Counted from the first letter of the stretch, positions 48,131 through 57,872 are shown. The stretch: DNA of 64,000 nucleotides from Falsochrobactrum tianjinense (GCF_019100495.1 NZ_JAHRVA010000001.1:874597-938596), one strand, 5' to 3'. Program-made: numbers and translations. Notes: generated by a model from the sequence alone, not told the origin.

Positions 48131-50248
48131 ATGAGCCAGTCATTCACGAGACCGAATATCACAATCGGCCATTCCGCCTGCCCGCACGATTGCCCGTCAA
48201 CCTGCGCGCTCGATATCGAACTGCTGGACGAACGCACCATCGGTCGCGTCCGCGGCGCAAAGGACAACAGCTATACGGCTGGTGTGATCTGCGCCAAGGT
48301 GGCGCGCTATGCCGAACGCACCCATCACCCCGACCGCCTGAAACATCCGCTCCTGCGTGCCGGGCGCAAGGGCGGCGGAGAGTGGAAACAGGTATCGTGG
48401 GAAGCAGCACTCGATCTTGTTGCGGAGCGTTTTCTCAAGGCAGAGCGGGATTTCGGCAGCGAGACGGTCTGGCCCTATTATTATGCGGGCACGATGGGGC
48501 TGGTGCAGCGCGATTCCATTCATCGATTGCGCCATGCCAAGCGCTATTCGAACCAGTTCGACAGCTTTTGCACCAATACGGCATGGACCGGCTATTTTGC
48601 CGGAACCGGCAGCTTGACGGGGCCAGACCCGCGCGAAATGGCGAAAGCCGATGTGGTCGTTATCTGGGGTACCAATGCGGCGGCAACCCAGGTCAACGTC
48701 ATGACCCATGCAGTGCGTGCGCGAAAGGAACGCGGCGCAAAGATCGTGGTCATCGACATCTATGCCAATGCGACCGTGCGCCAAGCGGATATGGGCATCG
48801 TACTCAAGCCCGGCACGGATGGGGCCTTTGCCTGCGCGGTGATGCATGTTCTCTTTCGCGATGGCCTTGCTGACTGGAATTATCTCGAACGCTATACCGA
48901 TGATCCAAAAGGGCTTGAAGCCCATTTGCAGACCCGCACGCCAGAATGGGCGGCGGCGATCACCGGCCTGTCGGTTGTAGAGATCGAAGCATTCGCTCAT
49001 CTCATTGGTCGAACACAGCGCACTTTCTTCCGCCTCGGTTATGGCTTCACACGCCAGCGCAATGGCGCGGTCAATATGCACGCTGCAACCTCCATCGCCT
49101 GCGTGACCGGCGCGTTCCAATATGAGGGCGGCGGCGCGTTTCATTCCAATTCCGGCATTTTCAAACTGGATAAGCGCGAGATCGAAGGGCGCGCTTTCCA
49201 GAAGAACGGAATTCGCTATCTCGATCAGTCGAAGATCGGCCGCGTTCTGACCGGCGACCCTGACGCGCTTTATGGTGGCCCGCCTATCACTGCCTTGCTG
49301 ATCCAGAATACCAATCCGATGAATGTGACGCCTGAGCAGCGCCTTGTGCGTGAAGGCTTTGCGCGTGAAGACCTTTTTACCGTGGTGCATGAGCAGTTCA
49401 TGACCGATACGGCGAAAATGGCCGATGTTCTGCTGCCTGCTACGACCTTCCTTGAACATGACGATATTTATCGTGGTGGCGGCCAGCAGCACCTGGTGCT
49501 GGGGCCGAAGCTGATCGAACCCTATGCCGAGGCGCGGCCGAATATTTTTGTCATCAATGAACTGGCAAAAAGACTTGGCGTTGGGCATCTGCCTGGGTTC
49601 GATCTGGATGAGCGCACATTGATCGACAATATGAACGCCAGCAGCAATCTGCCGCATTTTGATGAATTGAAGCAAAAGCGTTTCATCGATATGCAGCCCC
49701 CATTTGAAGAAGCGCATTTCCTCAACGGGTTTAGATGGCCGGATGGCAAGTTTCGTTTCCGCCCCGACTGGACCGGCAGTCCCGCGCCCAACAGGCCGCC
49801 TGAAGTGATGGGAATGCAGGGGCCTTACCAGACGATTCCCGAATTTCCCGACCATTGGGCAGTGATTGAGGCAGCGGACAATGAGCATCCTTTCCGGCTC
49901 GCTACATCACCCGCCCATAATTTCCTCAATTCGACCTTTGCCGAAACGCCAACGTCGCTGGACAAAGAAATTCGCCCGCAATTGCTCATTCATCCGGATG
50001 ATGCCGCGGAGCTGGGCATTGTCGATGGCGCGCAAATCGAGATCGGCAATCATCGCGGGGAAGTCTTGCTGCACGCCTGTATTCGCGCCGGTCACAAGCG
50101 CGGCGTCGTGATTTCAGAAGGAATTTTTCCCAATTCCGCTTTCAAACGAGGCGAGGGGATCAATGTGCTGACCAGCGCCGATGCGCCCGCGCCTTATGGC
50201 GGCCTCGCCGTTCACGACACCAAGATCTGGATCAGAAAGCTGGTATAG
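48131..50248 (+). CDS. Molybdopterin oxidoreductase (DMSO reductase superfamily)
   Basis: The 705-residue enzyme has a 4Fe-4S site at the N-terminus (C17, C21, C25, C54), a bis-MGD catalytic body (about 60-570, with NPMNVTPEQ and the LLPATTFLEHDD cofactor motif) and a C-terminal molydopterin dinucleotide-binding domain (about 585-700, SPAHNFLNSTFAETP). No Tat or Sec signal is seen, so it looks cytoplasmic. Cys147 in SFCTNT is a candidate molybdenum ligand. No electron-transfer subunit is next to it. The substrate is unknown; formate dehydrogenase-like and BisC-like roles are alternatives. Confidence 0.87.
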   Translation: MSQSFTRPNITIGHSACPHDCPSTCALDIELLDERTIGRVRGAKDNSYTAGVICAKVARYAERTHHPDRLKHPLLRAGRKGGGEWKQVSWEAALDLVAERFLKAERDFGSETVWPYYYAGTMGLVQRDSIHRLRHAKRYSNQFDSFCTNTAWTGYFAGTGSLTGPDPREMAKADVVVIWGTNAAATQVNVMTHAVRARKERGAKIVVIDIYANATVRQADMGIVLKPGTDGAFACAVMHVLFRDGLADWNYLERYTDDPKGLEAHLQTRTPEWAAAITGLSVVEIEAFAHLIGRTQRTFFRLGYGFTRQRNGAVNMHAATSIACVTGAFQYEGGGAFHSNSGIFKLDKREIEGRAFQKNGIRYLDQSKIGRVLTGDPDALYGGPPITALLIQNTNPMNVTPEQRLVREGFAREDLFTVVHEQFMTDTAKMADVLLPATTFLEHDDIYRGGGQQHLVLGPKLIEPYAEARPNIFVINELAKRLGVGHLPGFDLDERTLIDNMNASSNLPHFDELKQKRFIDMQPPFEEAHFLNGFRWPDGKFRFRPDWTGSPAPNRPPEVMGMQGPYQTIPEFPDHWAVIEAADNEHPFRLATSPAHNFLNSTFAETPTSLDKEIRPQLLIHPDDAAELGIVDGAQIEIGNHRGEVLLHACIRAGHKRGVVISEGIFPNSAFKRGEGINVLTSADAPAPYGGLAVHDTKIWIRKLV

Positions 50249-50254
50249 AATAGG

Positions 50255-50285
50255 CCCCGCGCCACAAACATTTGGCGCGGGGTTT
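50255..50285 (+). terminator. Terminator after molybdoenzyme gene
   Basis: CCCCGCGCCA (50255-50264) and TGGCGCGGGG (50273-50282) form a perfect 10-bp stem, followed by TTTG. It also serves the convergent DUF992 gene. Confidence 0.8.
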
Positions 50286-50289
50286 GAAC

Positions 50290-50817
50290 TCAACCTACGT
50301 AGTTCAGCTTGAGCTTGGAAAGGCCCACGGCTGCATTGAGGCCCTTCTGGCCTTGCACCGAGATTGGTTGCAGCGAGATCGTCTTCCATGAACCGCCGGT
50401 CAGAATATTGGTGCCAGCGCCAATGCCGATGGCCGCATTCGCCGAAGCGCCGACATAACGGCCCATGAGGGCGCCTTGTGGGCGAACGGTTGGCGCCCAC
50501 ACGGCCCAGGCGATCGTGCCGCCATTGGTGAAGCCGATATCAATGCCGAGCTTGGTGATATTGCCGGTATAATATTCAATCGGGCCATGACCGCGTACAG
50601 GTTTGAATATGCAGTCGACATCCTGCTGGCTGCCGATGATGACGCCGATTGCTGGGGATATGTCGCAGGTCAGCGTGCCGACTTCCGAGCGCGGTTGTGT
50701 GCGTGCTGTATATGCGGGCGATAGAACCACATCCGCGGCTAAGGCAGGAGCGGTTAATGCAATGCCGGAAACGACGGCCATAGCTGACAGGAAAGAAGTC
50801 GAAAAACGGAGAGACAT
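50290..50817 (-). CDS. Exported DUF992 protein
   Basis: The 175-residue protein has a signal peptide (about 1-28, ending APALAADV) and the DUF992 core: VGTLTCDISPAIGVIIGSQQDVDCIF, GHGPIEYYTGNITKLGIDIG and the Gly/Ala-rich YVGASANAAIGIGAG. Two Cys may pair. Function of the family is unknown; it is common in Hyphomicrobiales. The ATG at 50817 begins the signal peptide. Confidence 0.85.
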   Translation of the reverse strand: MSLRFSTSFLSAMAVVSGIALTAPALAADVVLSPAYTARTQPRSEVGTLTCDISPAIGVIIGSQQDVDCIFKPVRGHGPIEYYTGNITKLGIDIGFTNGGTIAWAVWAPTVRPQGALMGRYVGASANAAIGIGAGTNILTGGSWKTISLQPISVQGQKGLNAAVGLSKLKLNYVG

Positions 50818-50975
50818 GATTATTGTCCTCTTCTGTAAAGCATATTGAACAAGGCGACGACGCGCCTTTGGGAAACTGCGGCGCAGCTTTCCTGTCAAAT
50901 GAACTAGAGCTTCTGTCCGGGAATTAAAGTTTCGCGCATGAAAAAAATCGAATGGGGCGATTTCTGTTACGGGGC

Positions 50976-51593
50976 TTACGCGCTGATGACCATCGCATTT
51001 TGCAGTCCATCGCCTTCGGTTTTGCCCGTGGCAAATTTGCACAATGCCAGCGCGTAAAGCCGATGTTCTGCCTTTAGCACGCGCGCGGCAAGAATATCAG
51101 CCGTGTCGCCATCGAGAATCGGAACAGCAGCCTGCGCCAGAATAGGCCCTTCGTCTACGCCCTCCGTCACCAGATGCACGGTGCAGCCTGCCAGTTTCAT
51201 ACCTGCATCAAGCGCACGCTGATGCGTGTGCAATCCGGGGAAAAGAGGCAGGAGGGAAGGGTGGATATTGAGAATACGTCCTGCATAAGGCGTAATGAAG
51301 CGCCTCGACAAAAGCCGCATATAGCCTGCCAGGCAGATGATGTCGGGCTTGATAGTAGCGAGAGCTGCAAGGATCGCATCTTCATGCACATCCTTAGAAG
51401 CATATTCCTTGCGCGGGAATATATGCGTGGAAACACCTGCCGCCTGCGCCTTGGCGAGACCGCTCGCTTCGGTCTTGTCGGAGAAGACGGCGACGACTTG
51501 TACCGGAAAATCGGGTGCCTGCGCAGCCCGGATCAGCGCCTCCATATTGGAGCCGCCACCCGAGATGAAAATGACGACCCGCTTGCGGTTCAT
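50976..51593 (-). CDS. purN: Phosphoribosylglycinamide formyltransferase
   Basis: The 205-residue enzyme transfers a formyl group from 10-formyl-THF in purine synthesis. The GGGSNMEAL loop near the start, the catalytic N-I-H in [10 protein letters not shown] and the later Asp in [10 protein letters not shown] are present. The ATG at 51593 overlaps the purM stop (ATGA). Confidence 0.96.
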   Translation of the reverse strand: MNRKRVVIFISGGGSNMEALIRAAQAPDFPVQVVAVFSDKTEASGLAKAQAAGVSTHIFPRKEYASKDVHEDAILAALATIKPDIICLAGYMRLLSRRFITPYAGRILNIHPSLLPLFPGLHTHQRALDAGMKLAGCTVHLVTEGVDEGPILAQAAVPILDGDTADILAARVLKAEHRLYALALCKFATGKTEGDGLQNAMVISA

Positions 51594-52681
51594 AGGACCA
51601 GCGCGCCCCGATAAACGACGCCTTCGCCTTCGCGCTTGATCATGCGGCCCAGCGTGACGGCATTTTCGCCCTCTGCGGCAAGGGCGGCTAGAACCTCGCC
51701 CACCTTGTCTGGTTCGACCACGGCGATCATGCCGATGCCGCAATTGAAAGTGCGTAGCATTTCAAGCGGCTCCACACCGCCGGTTTTGGCAAGCCATGAG
51801 AAGACGGGCGGAACCGGAATTGCATCAAGATCGATTTCGGCGGCAAGCCCTTCTGGCAGAACACGCGGAATATTGTCGGGGAAACCGCCGCCGGTAATAT
51901 GTGCTAGCGCCTTGATGCCATCACAGGCGCGGATTGCGGCAAGCAGAGACTTCACATAAATGCGTGTTGGCGTCAGCAGCGCTTCGCCAAGGGTCGCATC
52001 GGACTGGAACGGTGCTTCGGACTTCCAGCCAAGGCCCGACATTTCCACGATACGGCGCACCAGCGAGAAGCCGTTGGAATGAACACCCGACGAAGGAAGC
52101 CCCAGAATGATGTCGCCTTCACGCGCATCGCCGCGTGGCAACAGCCGGTTTCGTTCTGCGGCACCGACGGCAAAGCCTGCGAGATCGTAATCGCCATCGC
52201 GATACATGCCGGGCATTTCAGCCGTTTCGCCGCCGATAAGCGCGCACCCGGCCTGAAGGCAGCCTTCCGCAATGCCAGAAACGATAGCGACGCCCTGGTC
52301 CGGTGAGAGCTTGCCAGTGGCAAAATAGTCGAGGAAGAAAAGCGGTTCTGCGCCCTGCACAACCAGATCGTTGACGCACATGGCGACGAGATCGATGCCA
52401 ACCGTGTCGTGTTTGTCGGCATCGATTGCGATCTTGAGTTTGGTGCCGACGCCATCATTGGCCGCGACCAACACCGGATCGGTGAAACCTGCCGCTTTCA
52501 AATCGAACAAACCGCCAAAGCCGCCGATTTCACCATCCGCACCGGGGCGGCGCGTGGAACGGACGAGCGGCTTGATCTTGTCGACCATCAGGTTCCCGGC
52601 ATCGATATCGACGCCAGCCTGCGCATAAGTCAGCCCGTTCTTGCTGCCGGGCTTGCTGTCGGGGTTGTTTTCCACGGTCAT
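51590..52681 (-). CDS. purM: Phosphoribosylformylglycinamidine cyclo-ligase
   Basis: The 363-residue enzyme makes aminoimidazole ribonucleotide in purine synthesis. Family text includes [42 protein letters not shown] and [11 protein letters not shown]. The ATG at 52681 has AGGAG upstream. It is the first gene of purMN and is divergent from the perM-hdaA pair. Confidence 0.96.
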   Translation of the reverse strand: MTVENNPDSKPGSKNGLTYAQAGVDIDAGNLMVDKIKPLVRSTRRPGADGEIGGFGGLFDLKAAGFTDPVLVAANDGVGTKLKIAIDADKHDTVGIDLVAMCVNDLVVQGAEPLFFLDYFATGKLSPDQGVAIVSGIAEGCLQAGCALIGGETAEMPGMYRDGDYDLAGFAVGAAERNRLLPRGDAREGDIILGLPSSGVHSNGFSLVRRIVEMSGLGWKSEAPFQSDATLGEALLTPTRIYVKSLLAAIRACDGIKALAHITGGGFPDNIPRVLPEGLAAEIDLDAIPVPPVFSWLAKTGGVEPLEMLRTFNCGIGMIAVVEPDKVGEVLAALAAEGENAVTLGRMIKREGEGVVYRGALVL

Positions 52682-52925
52682 GATCTGCTCCTGAAACTGG
52701 CCGGAAACTGGGCTGTGTCCCACACAGGGGATCATTCAAGCGCGCAATGACATGAGATTGCCTGCCCTGCAAGGCCGAAGGGGCGGAAAAGCGCAAAACA
52801 ACGTGATAATCTGCCGAATATTCCCGTTCCGGCAAGATCGCATTGAGACAGTCATTACGATAAAAGTAACACGGGTCTATTATATAGGACAGAGCGAGAC
52901 TGCCTTTTGCAGAGAGTGGATCAAT

Positions 52926-54167
52926 ATGGTGAAGAGACCAGCGCCAGCGCGTGGAAGCGTGAACAAGACGATACAGCAATCGGACGCGACGGCGCGCGAC
53001 GGCGATATTCACGTCAATGTCGAACTTGGAGGCATCACCGGTACGAGCATACGGCGTCAGGCGATGTTCTGGGTTGTGGCAATGGCGGTGTTCGTGTTGT
53101 TCCTCGTGGTTTTCAGCTCGGTGCTGCTGCCTTTCGTGGCGGGTATGGCACTGGCTTATTTCCTCGATCCGGTGGCCGACCGTTTGGAGCGAATGGGTCT
53201 TTCGCGGTTGGCTGCCACCGTTGTCATTCTTTTGATCTTTCTGGTGACGCTTGTTATTGGCCTGATGATTATCATCCCGGTTCTGGCCACTCAGCTTGTC
53301 GATTTCATTTCCAAACTGCCCGATTACATCTCGCAGCTCCAGTCGCTTCTGGCCAATGAGAATTCGCAATGGCTCAAACGCTATATCGGCATTGACAGCT
53401 CGGTCATCCGCGAAAATCTCAGTTCGCTGCTCCAGCAGAGCGCCGGTTTCCTGTCGACGCTGCTTCAGTCCCTGTGGAATTCGGGGAAATCCCTTATCGA
53501 TATTGCGGGGCTTTTCGTCGTCACGCCGGTGGTCGCCTTCTATATGTTGCTCGATTGGGATCATATGGTTGAAAAGATCGATTCCTGGGTGCCGCGCTCC
53601 CAGCTTCATACGGTGCGGCGCATTGCGGGCGAAATGGATGCAGCTGTAGCAGGTTTCATTCGCGGACAAGGAACCTTGTGTTTGATACTGGGTACCTATT
53701 ATGCCATTGGTCTGACCCTGACCGGCCTCAACTTTGGCCTGCTGATCGGCTTTTTTGCTGGTCTTATCAGCTTCATTCCCTATGTCGGGTCCTTTATCGG
53801 TCTGACGCTTGCCATTGGCGTGGCGCTGGTACAGTTCTGGCCCGACTGGATCATGATCGTGGCCGTGGCAGCGGTATTTTTTCTCGGTCAGTTCGTGGAG
53901 GGCAATATTCTCCAGCCGAAGCTCGTCGGCTCTTCGGTGGGCCTGCATCCCGTCTGGCTGATGTTTGCGTTGTTTGCTTTCGGCTCCCTGTTCGGCTTTA
54001 CCGGAATGCTGGTCGCCGTGCCTGCCGCAGCCGCTGTCGCAGTGCTTGTACGCTTCGCGCTGAACCGCTATCTCCATTCTCCTATGTATGACCCTGCCTA
54101 TAAACAGCCAGACCCCGATGCTGGGCCGCTTATCGAGGCAGGCGAGAATGCAGGCAAGAAGCAATGA
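52926..54167 (+). CDS. AI-2E/PerM family membrane protein
   Basis: The 413-residue inner-membrane protein has about eight hydrophobic segments of the AI-2E/PerM family, including LLPFVAGMALAYFLDPVADRLE and IPYVGSFIGLTLAIGVAL with the usual central hydrophilic region. Members export or import varied solutes; no substrate can be named. It overlaps hdaA by 4 bases, an order typical for alphaproteobacteria. Confidence 0.9.
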   Translation: MVKRPAPARGSVNKTIQQSDATARDGDIHVNVELGGITGTSIRRQAMFWVVAMAVFVLFLVVFSSVLLPFVAGMALAYFLDPVADRLERMGLSRLAATVVILLIFLVTLVIGLMIIIPVLATQLVDFISKLPDYISQLQSLLANENSQWLKRYIGIDSSVIRENLSSLLQQSAGFLSTLLQSLWNSGKSLIDIAGLFVVTPVVAFYMLLDWDHMVEKIDSWVPRSQLHTVRRIAGEMDAAVAGFIRGQGTLCLILGTYYAIGLTLTGLNFGLLIGFFAGLISFIPYVGSFIGLTLAIGVALVQFWPDWIMIVAVAAVFFLGQFVEGNILQPKLVGSSVGLHPVWLMFALFAFGSLFGFTGMLVAVPAAAAVAVLVRFALNRYLHSPMYDPAYKQPDPDAGPLIEAGENAGKKQ

Positions 54168-54856
54168 AACCGCGTCAGATTCCGCTCAATCTTGAGCACC
54201 AGCCCGGCTATCACCGCGAAGACCTTATTGTCACGTCATCGAACCGTGCGGCGGTGGAGCTTGTCGACCGCTGGCCCAACTGGCTGACGCCTGTCGTGAT
54301 TCTTGCCGGGCCGACTGGCGCTGGCAAGACGCATCTGGCGGAAGTCTGGCGCTCCGCCACCGACGCGCTTCTGGTCGATCCGAACGCTATTACGGATGAG
54401 GCTGTGACCGGCACTGCGGAACGGCCTGTTCTGATCGATGATATTGGCGGCGAGCCTTTCGACGAGACGGGCCTGTTCCATCTCATCAACAGCGTGCGGC
54501 AGAATGCAGCGCAGGGGCCGGGGCCTTCGCTGCTGATAACGTCGCATCATCGCCCGGCGAACTGGAATGTGAAGCTGCCCGATCTCGCTTCGCGCCTGAA
54601 AGCCGCGACCGTAGTCGAAATCTCGGAGCCGGACGACATGCTGCTTTCGGGGGTGATTCACAAGCTGTTCGCCGACCGGCAGGTCAGTGTGGAGCCGCAT
54701 GTTGTGAGTTATCTCGTCAGCCGGATGGAGCGTTCACTTCTCTCGGCCATTCGCCTCGTGGATTGGCTCGACCGCGCAGCGCTGGAACAGAAAACCCGTA
54801 TCACCCGTACCCTGGCAGCACAGATACTTTCCAAAATGGATGACGGTAACGAATGA
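54164..54856 (+). CDS. hdaA: HdaA, DnaA-inactivating regulator
   Basis: The 230-residue AAA+ protein resembles the ATPase domain of DnaA and is expected to stimulate DnaA-ATP hydrolysis when bound to the sliding clamp, preventing re-initiation. QIPLNL at residues 5-10 is a clamp-binding motif, and the Walker A GPTGAGKT is at 49-56. The LIDDIGGEPFDE segment is the Walker B region. It is coupled to the upstream membrane gene and overlaps the epimerase gene by 4 bases. Confidence 0.92.
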   Translation: MKPRQIPLNLEHQPGYHREDLIVTSSNRAAVELVDRWPNWLTPVVILAGPTGAGKTHLAEVWRSATDALLVDPNAITDEAVTGTAERPVLIDDIGGEPFDETGLFHLINSVRQNAAQGPGPSLLITSHHRPANWNVKLPDLASRLKAATVVEISEPDDMLLSGVIHKLFADRQVSVEPHVVSYLVSRMERSLLSAIRLVDWLDRAALEQKTRITRTLAAQILSKMDDGNE

Positions 54857-55749
54857 AGATTGCCGTCACTGGAGCAGGAGGGTTTATTGGCGGCGCGCTT
54901 TCGCGCCATCTTCAAAGCGAGGGGCATGTCATCCTTCCACTATCGCGCGCCGATCTTTCAGAACCGGATTTCTCGAATGCCCAAACCGTTATTCATTGCG
55001 CAGCTCTTGCCCATCGCACCGGGGCTGCGCGCCCGCAGGCGGATGAGTTCGATGCGGTCAACCATCGCCTGACGGTCGAACTGGCGCAAAAAGCCCGGCA
55101 GGCCGGTGTGCGGCGCTTCATCTTCGTCTCTACGATCTATACGGTTGCAGGCAATCCATCGCCGCTAACGCCGGGCATGAAACTCGCACCACGCGACGAT
55201 TACGGTAGTGCCAAAGCGCGTGCTGAAACGGCGCTTCTCGCCATGGGCGGCATTGAAATCGTGATCGCCCGTCCCGTTCTTGTCTATGGACCGGGCGCAC
55301 GCGCCAATCTTAAAGCCCTAGTGAAATTATGCGACACGCCCCTGCCGCTTCCCTTCGGTTGTGCGAATAATCGGCGCAGTCTTGTGTCGCTGGAAAATGT
55401 GGTGCGCGCGCTGACTTTTCTGGTCGATGCCCCGGCACAGACAGTTGCAGGCAAAGTTTTCCATCTGGCCGAGCCGCAACCGCGTTCGACACGCGAACTG
55501 GTGATAAAAACACGCGCCACGCTGGGCCGACCATCGCGACTGGTGCCGGTTCCTGCTGTATTCATGAAATTACTGCTGGCAGTTTTGGGAAAGAAAGCGC
55601 TTTTTGATCAGCTCTATGGTGATCTCATCGCTGATACATCGTCGTTGACAGGGGCAGGGTTTATATATCTGCCCGGTGATCCGCAACTTGCAGCTATGGT
55701 CACAGATGTTAAGCCGTGTTCGATCAATACGACATCGGAGCAGATTTAA
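54853..55749 (+). CDS. NAD-dependent sugar-nucleotide epimerase/reductase
   Basis: The 298-residue extended SDR protein begins MKIAVTGAGGFIGGALS (NAD loop) and carries the catalytic YGSAKARAE (Y-x3-K). The HCAALAHRTG text fits the branch of 4-keto-hexosamine reductases, such as those that make UDP-N-acetyl-quinovosamine, a Brucella LPS core sugar, but this is an inference. Its start overlaps the hdaA stop by 4 bases. Confidence 0.82.
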   Translation: MKIAVTGAGGFIGGALSRHLQSEGHVILPLSRADLSEPDFSNAQTVIHCAALAHRTGAARPQADEFDAVNHRLTVELAQKARQAGVRRFIFVSTIYTVAGNPSPLTPGMKLAPRDDYGSAKARAETALLAMGGIEIVIARPVLVYGPGARANLKALVKLCDTPLPLPFGCANNRRSLVSLENVVRALTFLVDAPAQTVAGKVFHLAEPQPRSTRELVIKTRATLGRPSRLVPVPAVFMKLLLAVLGKKALFDQLYGDLIADTSSLTGAGFIYLPGDPQLAAMVTDVKPCSINTTSEQI

Positions 55750-55769
55750 GGCCTGCTCAACAGAGCGCA

Positions 55770-56519
55770 CTAATTATGTTGGCCGACCGCCAATGGGGGC
55801 TTGATACGGGACTTTTGCGGTGCTTTTGAAGAAGCCGGAGCGGCTGCCTGCGGTTTCTTCGCAATCGATCCGGTAATGATTTTTGCGCTATCGGGTTTTC
55901 TGCGCCCGCCGACAAGCTGATCTTCATGCACCCAGCCAATCATATTGGTCGAAGGCACCACGACGCGGTGCCAGCGGCCCGTCTTGCCATAGGAACGCAT
56001 TTCGCGCCCTTTTTCGACCGTGCCGATGGCGGGCGATTTATCCCATGCATTCTTGCGAATAGTCAGCTTCACTTTTGCGAAGATGACTGAAGGCGATTGG
56101 GCCGGTGCGTTGGTGCCGCGCGGCGGCATCGGCAGCTTGGCTGCGCGAACAGCGGTCTGTTCCAGTGGTTTTGGTCGGGCTGGCGCTACTGCCGCGATCG
56201 GGCGTGGAACGGGGCCGACTGCCTTGGCGAAGTCTTTCGCATCTGACTTCGAGGCAGCTTTCTTTTCAACTACGGCCTTTTCTGACTGTGGCTTGCGTTC
56301 GGCCTTCGCCGGTGCGGAGGGGGCGGGCTTGGATACGGAGCGTTGGAATAATCCGGTCAGTGCGGCATGCGGGTTCTTATGTTGGGAGGTGGCCCAGAGG
56401 CTGAATGCTCCAAGTCCTAAAATAACACCCAGCGCCAACAAAGGCGTGCTTGAACCCGATCTGCTTTTGCGCCTGGTGGAGCGCTTGGGCGAGCGAGAAC
56501 TCCGTTTCCTTGCAGCCAT
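55770..56519 (-). CDS. Membrane-anchored SH3-domain protein
   Basis: The 249-residue protein starts with a basic stretch (about 1-23), one membrane segment (about 27-46), a Pro/Ala/Lys-rich linker (about 60-145), and an SH3b domain (about 150-208, KVKLTIRKNAWDKSPAIGTV to MIGWVHEDQLVGG). SH3b domains often bind peptidoglycan. It converges on the epimerase gene. Confidence 0.8.
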   Translation of the reverse strand: MAARKRSSRSPKRSTRRKSRSGSSTPLLALGVILGLGAFSLWATSQHKNPHAALTGLFQRSVSKPAPSAPAKAERKPQSEKAVVEKKAASKSDAKDFAKAVGPVPRPIAAVAPARPKPLEQTAVRAAKLPMPPRGTNAPAQSPSVIFAKVKLTIRKNAWDKSPAIGTVEKGREMRSYGKTGRWHRVVVPSTNMIGWVHEDQLVGGRRKPDSAKIITGSIAKKPQAAAPASSKAPQKSRIKPPLAVGQHN

Positions 56520-56594
56520 TTGTTCCGTCCCTGTCCGAATCGCGACAGGAAGACACTAGCGTGCCTTCCTTCGCATTTGGTTACTGGAACTCGT

Positions 56595-57299
56595 TTAAAC
56601 GGATCGGGTAACACCGCCGTCCACACGCAGATTCTGCCCCGTAATATAAGCAGCCCCTTCGGAAGCAAGGAACGAAACCGTAGCCGCTATTTCTTCGCTC
56701 GTGCCATAGCGCTGCATGGGTACGCTTTCACGGCGATCTTCGGTGGCGGGAAGGCTGTCGATCCAGCCGGGCAGGATATTGTTCATGCGGATATTATCGC
56801 TCGCATAGGCATCGGCAAAAATCTTTGTAAAAGACGCCAGCCCTGCACGAAATACCGCCGAGGTGGGAAACAGGGAAATCGGCTCAAAAGCCCATGCCGA
56901 TGAAATATTGATAATTGTACCCGTTTTCCGCTCCTGCATGATGGGTACCACAAGACGGCTTGGCCGAATCACATTGAGGAAATAGGTATCCATCCCTTTA
57001 TGCCAGTCTTCATCGGTAATTTCGAGGATTGGCGCGCGCGGGCCATGACCGGCGCTGTTGATCAGCGTATCGATGCGGCCCCATTTCTTCACGGTCAGAT
57101 CGACGAGCCGCTTGAGATCATCCACTGACTGATTTGAGCCGGTGACGCCGATACCGCCAAGCTCACCGGCCAGAGCTTCGCCCTTACCCGAGGAAGATAG
57201 GATCGCCACGGCAAAACCGTCTTTGGCAAGCCGTCGTGCGGAGGCCGCTCCCATGCCGCTGCCGCCAGCCGTTACAATCGCTACTTTTTGCGCCGTCAT
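56595..57299 (-). CDS. SDR family oxidoreductase
   Basis: The 234-residue classical short-chain dehydrogenase has the TAGGSGMGAASA cofactor motif and NSAGHGP. The usual Tyr of Y-x3-K is not obvious: the catalytic region reads ISSAWAFEPISLFPTSAVFRAG, with Phe where Tyr is expected and Arg near the Lys position. It may therefore be an atypical or non-catalytic member. Confidence 0.82.
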   Translation of the reverse strand: MTAQKVAIVTAGGSGMGAASARRLAKDGFAVAILSSSGKGEALAGELGGIGVTGSNQSVDDLKRLVDLTVKKWGRIDTLINSAGHGPRAPILEITDEDWHKGMDTYFLNVIRPSRLVVPIMQERKTGTIINISSAWAFEPISLFPTSAVFRAGLASFTKIFADAYASDNIRMNNILPGWIDSLPATEDRRESVPMQRYGTSEEIAATVSFLASEGAAYITGQNLRVDGGVTRSV

Positions 57300-57406
57300 T
57301 TCCCGGTCCTCTCAGTTGAATCAATCATGCTGCGAAAGTAGCCGCTGCTCTCGAAATCCCAAGTCATTTTTTGTGCATTTAAAATTTCACGATATTGCGG
57401 TGGCAA

Positions 57407-57436
57407 TAAAAAACGCCGCAGAAGCGGCGTTTTATT
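57407..57436. terminator. Bidirectional terminator
   Basis: AAAACGCCGC (57410-57419) and GCGGCGTTTT (57424-57433) form a 10-bp stem with T-runs on both strands. It ends the small gene at 57454. Confidence 0.85.
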
Positions 57437-57453
57437 AGGAGATGCTGAACAGA

Positions 57454-57609
57454 TCACTCATGATCCGAAAGTTTGCTTCCATAGACTGGTTCGTCGGAAG
57501 CTGGGTCATTTCGCTTCTGGCTCGTCTCGTTTTGTTCGACTGCATCACGAAAAGCAGCCCATTCGCGTTCGTGACGGCGGTATAGCGCGTCTGAAGTCTG
57601 GATAGACAT
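57454..57609 (-). CDS. Small hydrophilic hypothetical protein
   Basis: The 51-residue protein (MSIQTSDALYRRHEREWAAF) is charged, has no membrane segment, and follows an excellent ribosome site, GGAGGATCGAAATG. No family is recognised. The strong terminator directly after it supports a real gene. Confidence 0.65.
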   Translation of the reverse strand: MSIQTSDALYRRHEREWAAFRDAVEQNETSQKRNDPASDEPVYGSKLSDHE

Positions 57610-57725
57610 TTCGATCCTCCGTTGTCGTGGAAATCGAATAACACACACCCGCCAAAAAAGTTTAATCACAAACCGTAAGCGTTTGAAATCTAAATCGGTT
57701 TATATGTTTATAACTTCTTTTTTTG

Positions 57726-57872
57726 TTAATTCTCCTCAATGGAAATACCATCTTCCCCGATTTTCATCTCGATACCCGCAGGTTTTGTTTCTTCCTGATA
57801 GGCATAATAAGCAAACCCGGCGACCACAACTATAAGAGCGCCGATAATCAGATAAAGGCCATTTCGATTCAC
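57726..57872 (-). CDS. Small single-pass membrane protein, 48 residues
   Basis: A GTG start at 57872 follows GGGGAGTTCCAGC, a good ribosome site. The product opens MNRNGLYLIIGALIVVVAG with one membrane segment (about 5-24) and an acidic tail (EMKIGEDGISIEEN). The pattern is common to small membrane proteins of Hyphomicrobiales. Confidence 0.7.
   Translation of the reverse strand: MNRNGLYLIIGALIVVVAGFAYYAYQEETKPAGIEMKIGEDGISIEEN

Noticed and set aside
48197-49888. A 563-codon minus-strand frame opposite the molybdoenzyme
   Set aside because: No motifs; the plus-strand frame is a clear molybdopterin enzyme.
52530-54164. A 544-codon minus-strand frame opposite the PerM-type gene
   Set aside because: Low-complexity Gln/Asp/Arg text without similarity; shadow of a membrane protein.
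57435-57644. Alternative minus-strand frame overlapping the 57454 small gene
   Set aside because: The other frame has the strong GGAGGA ribosome site; this one has none.
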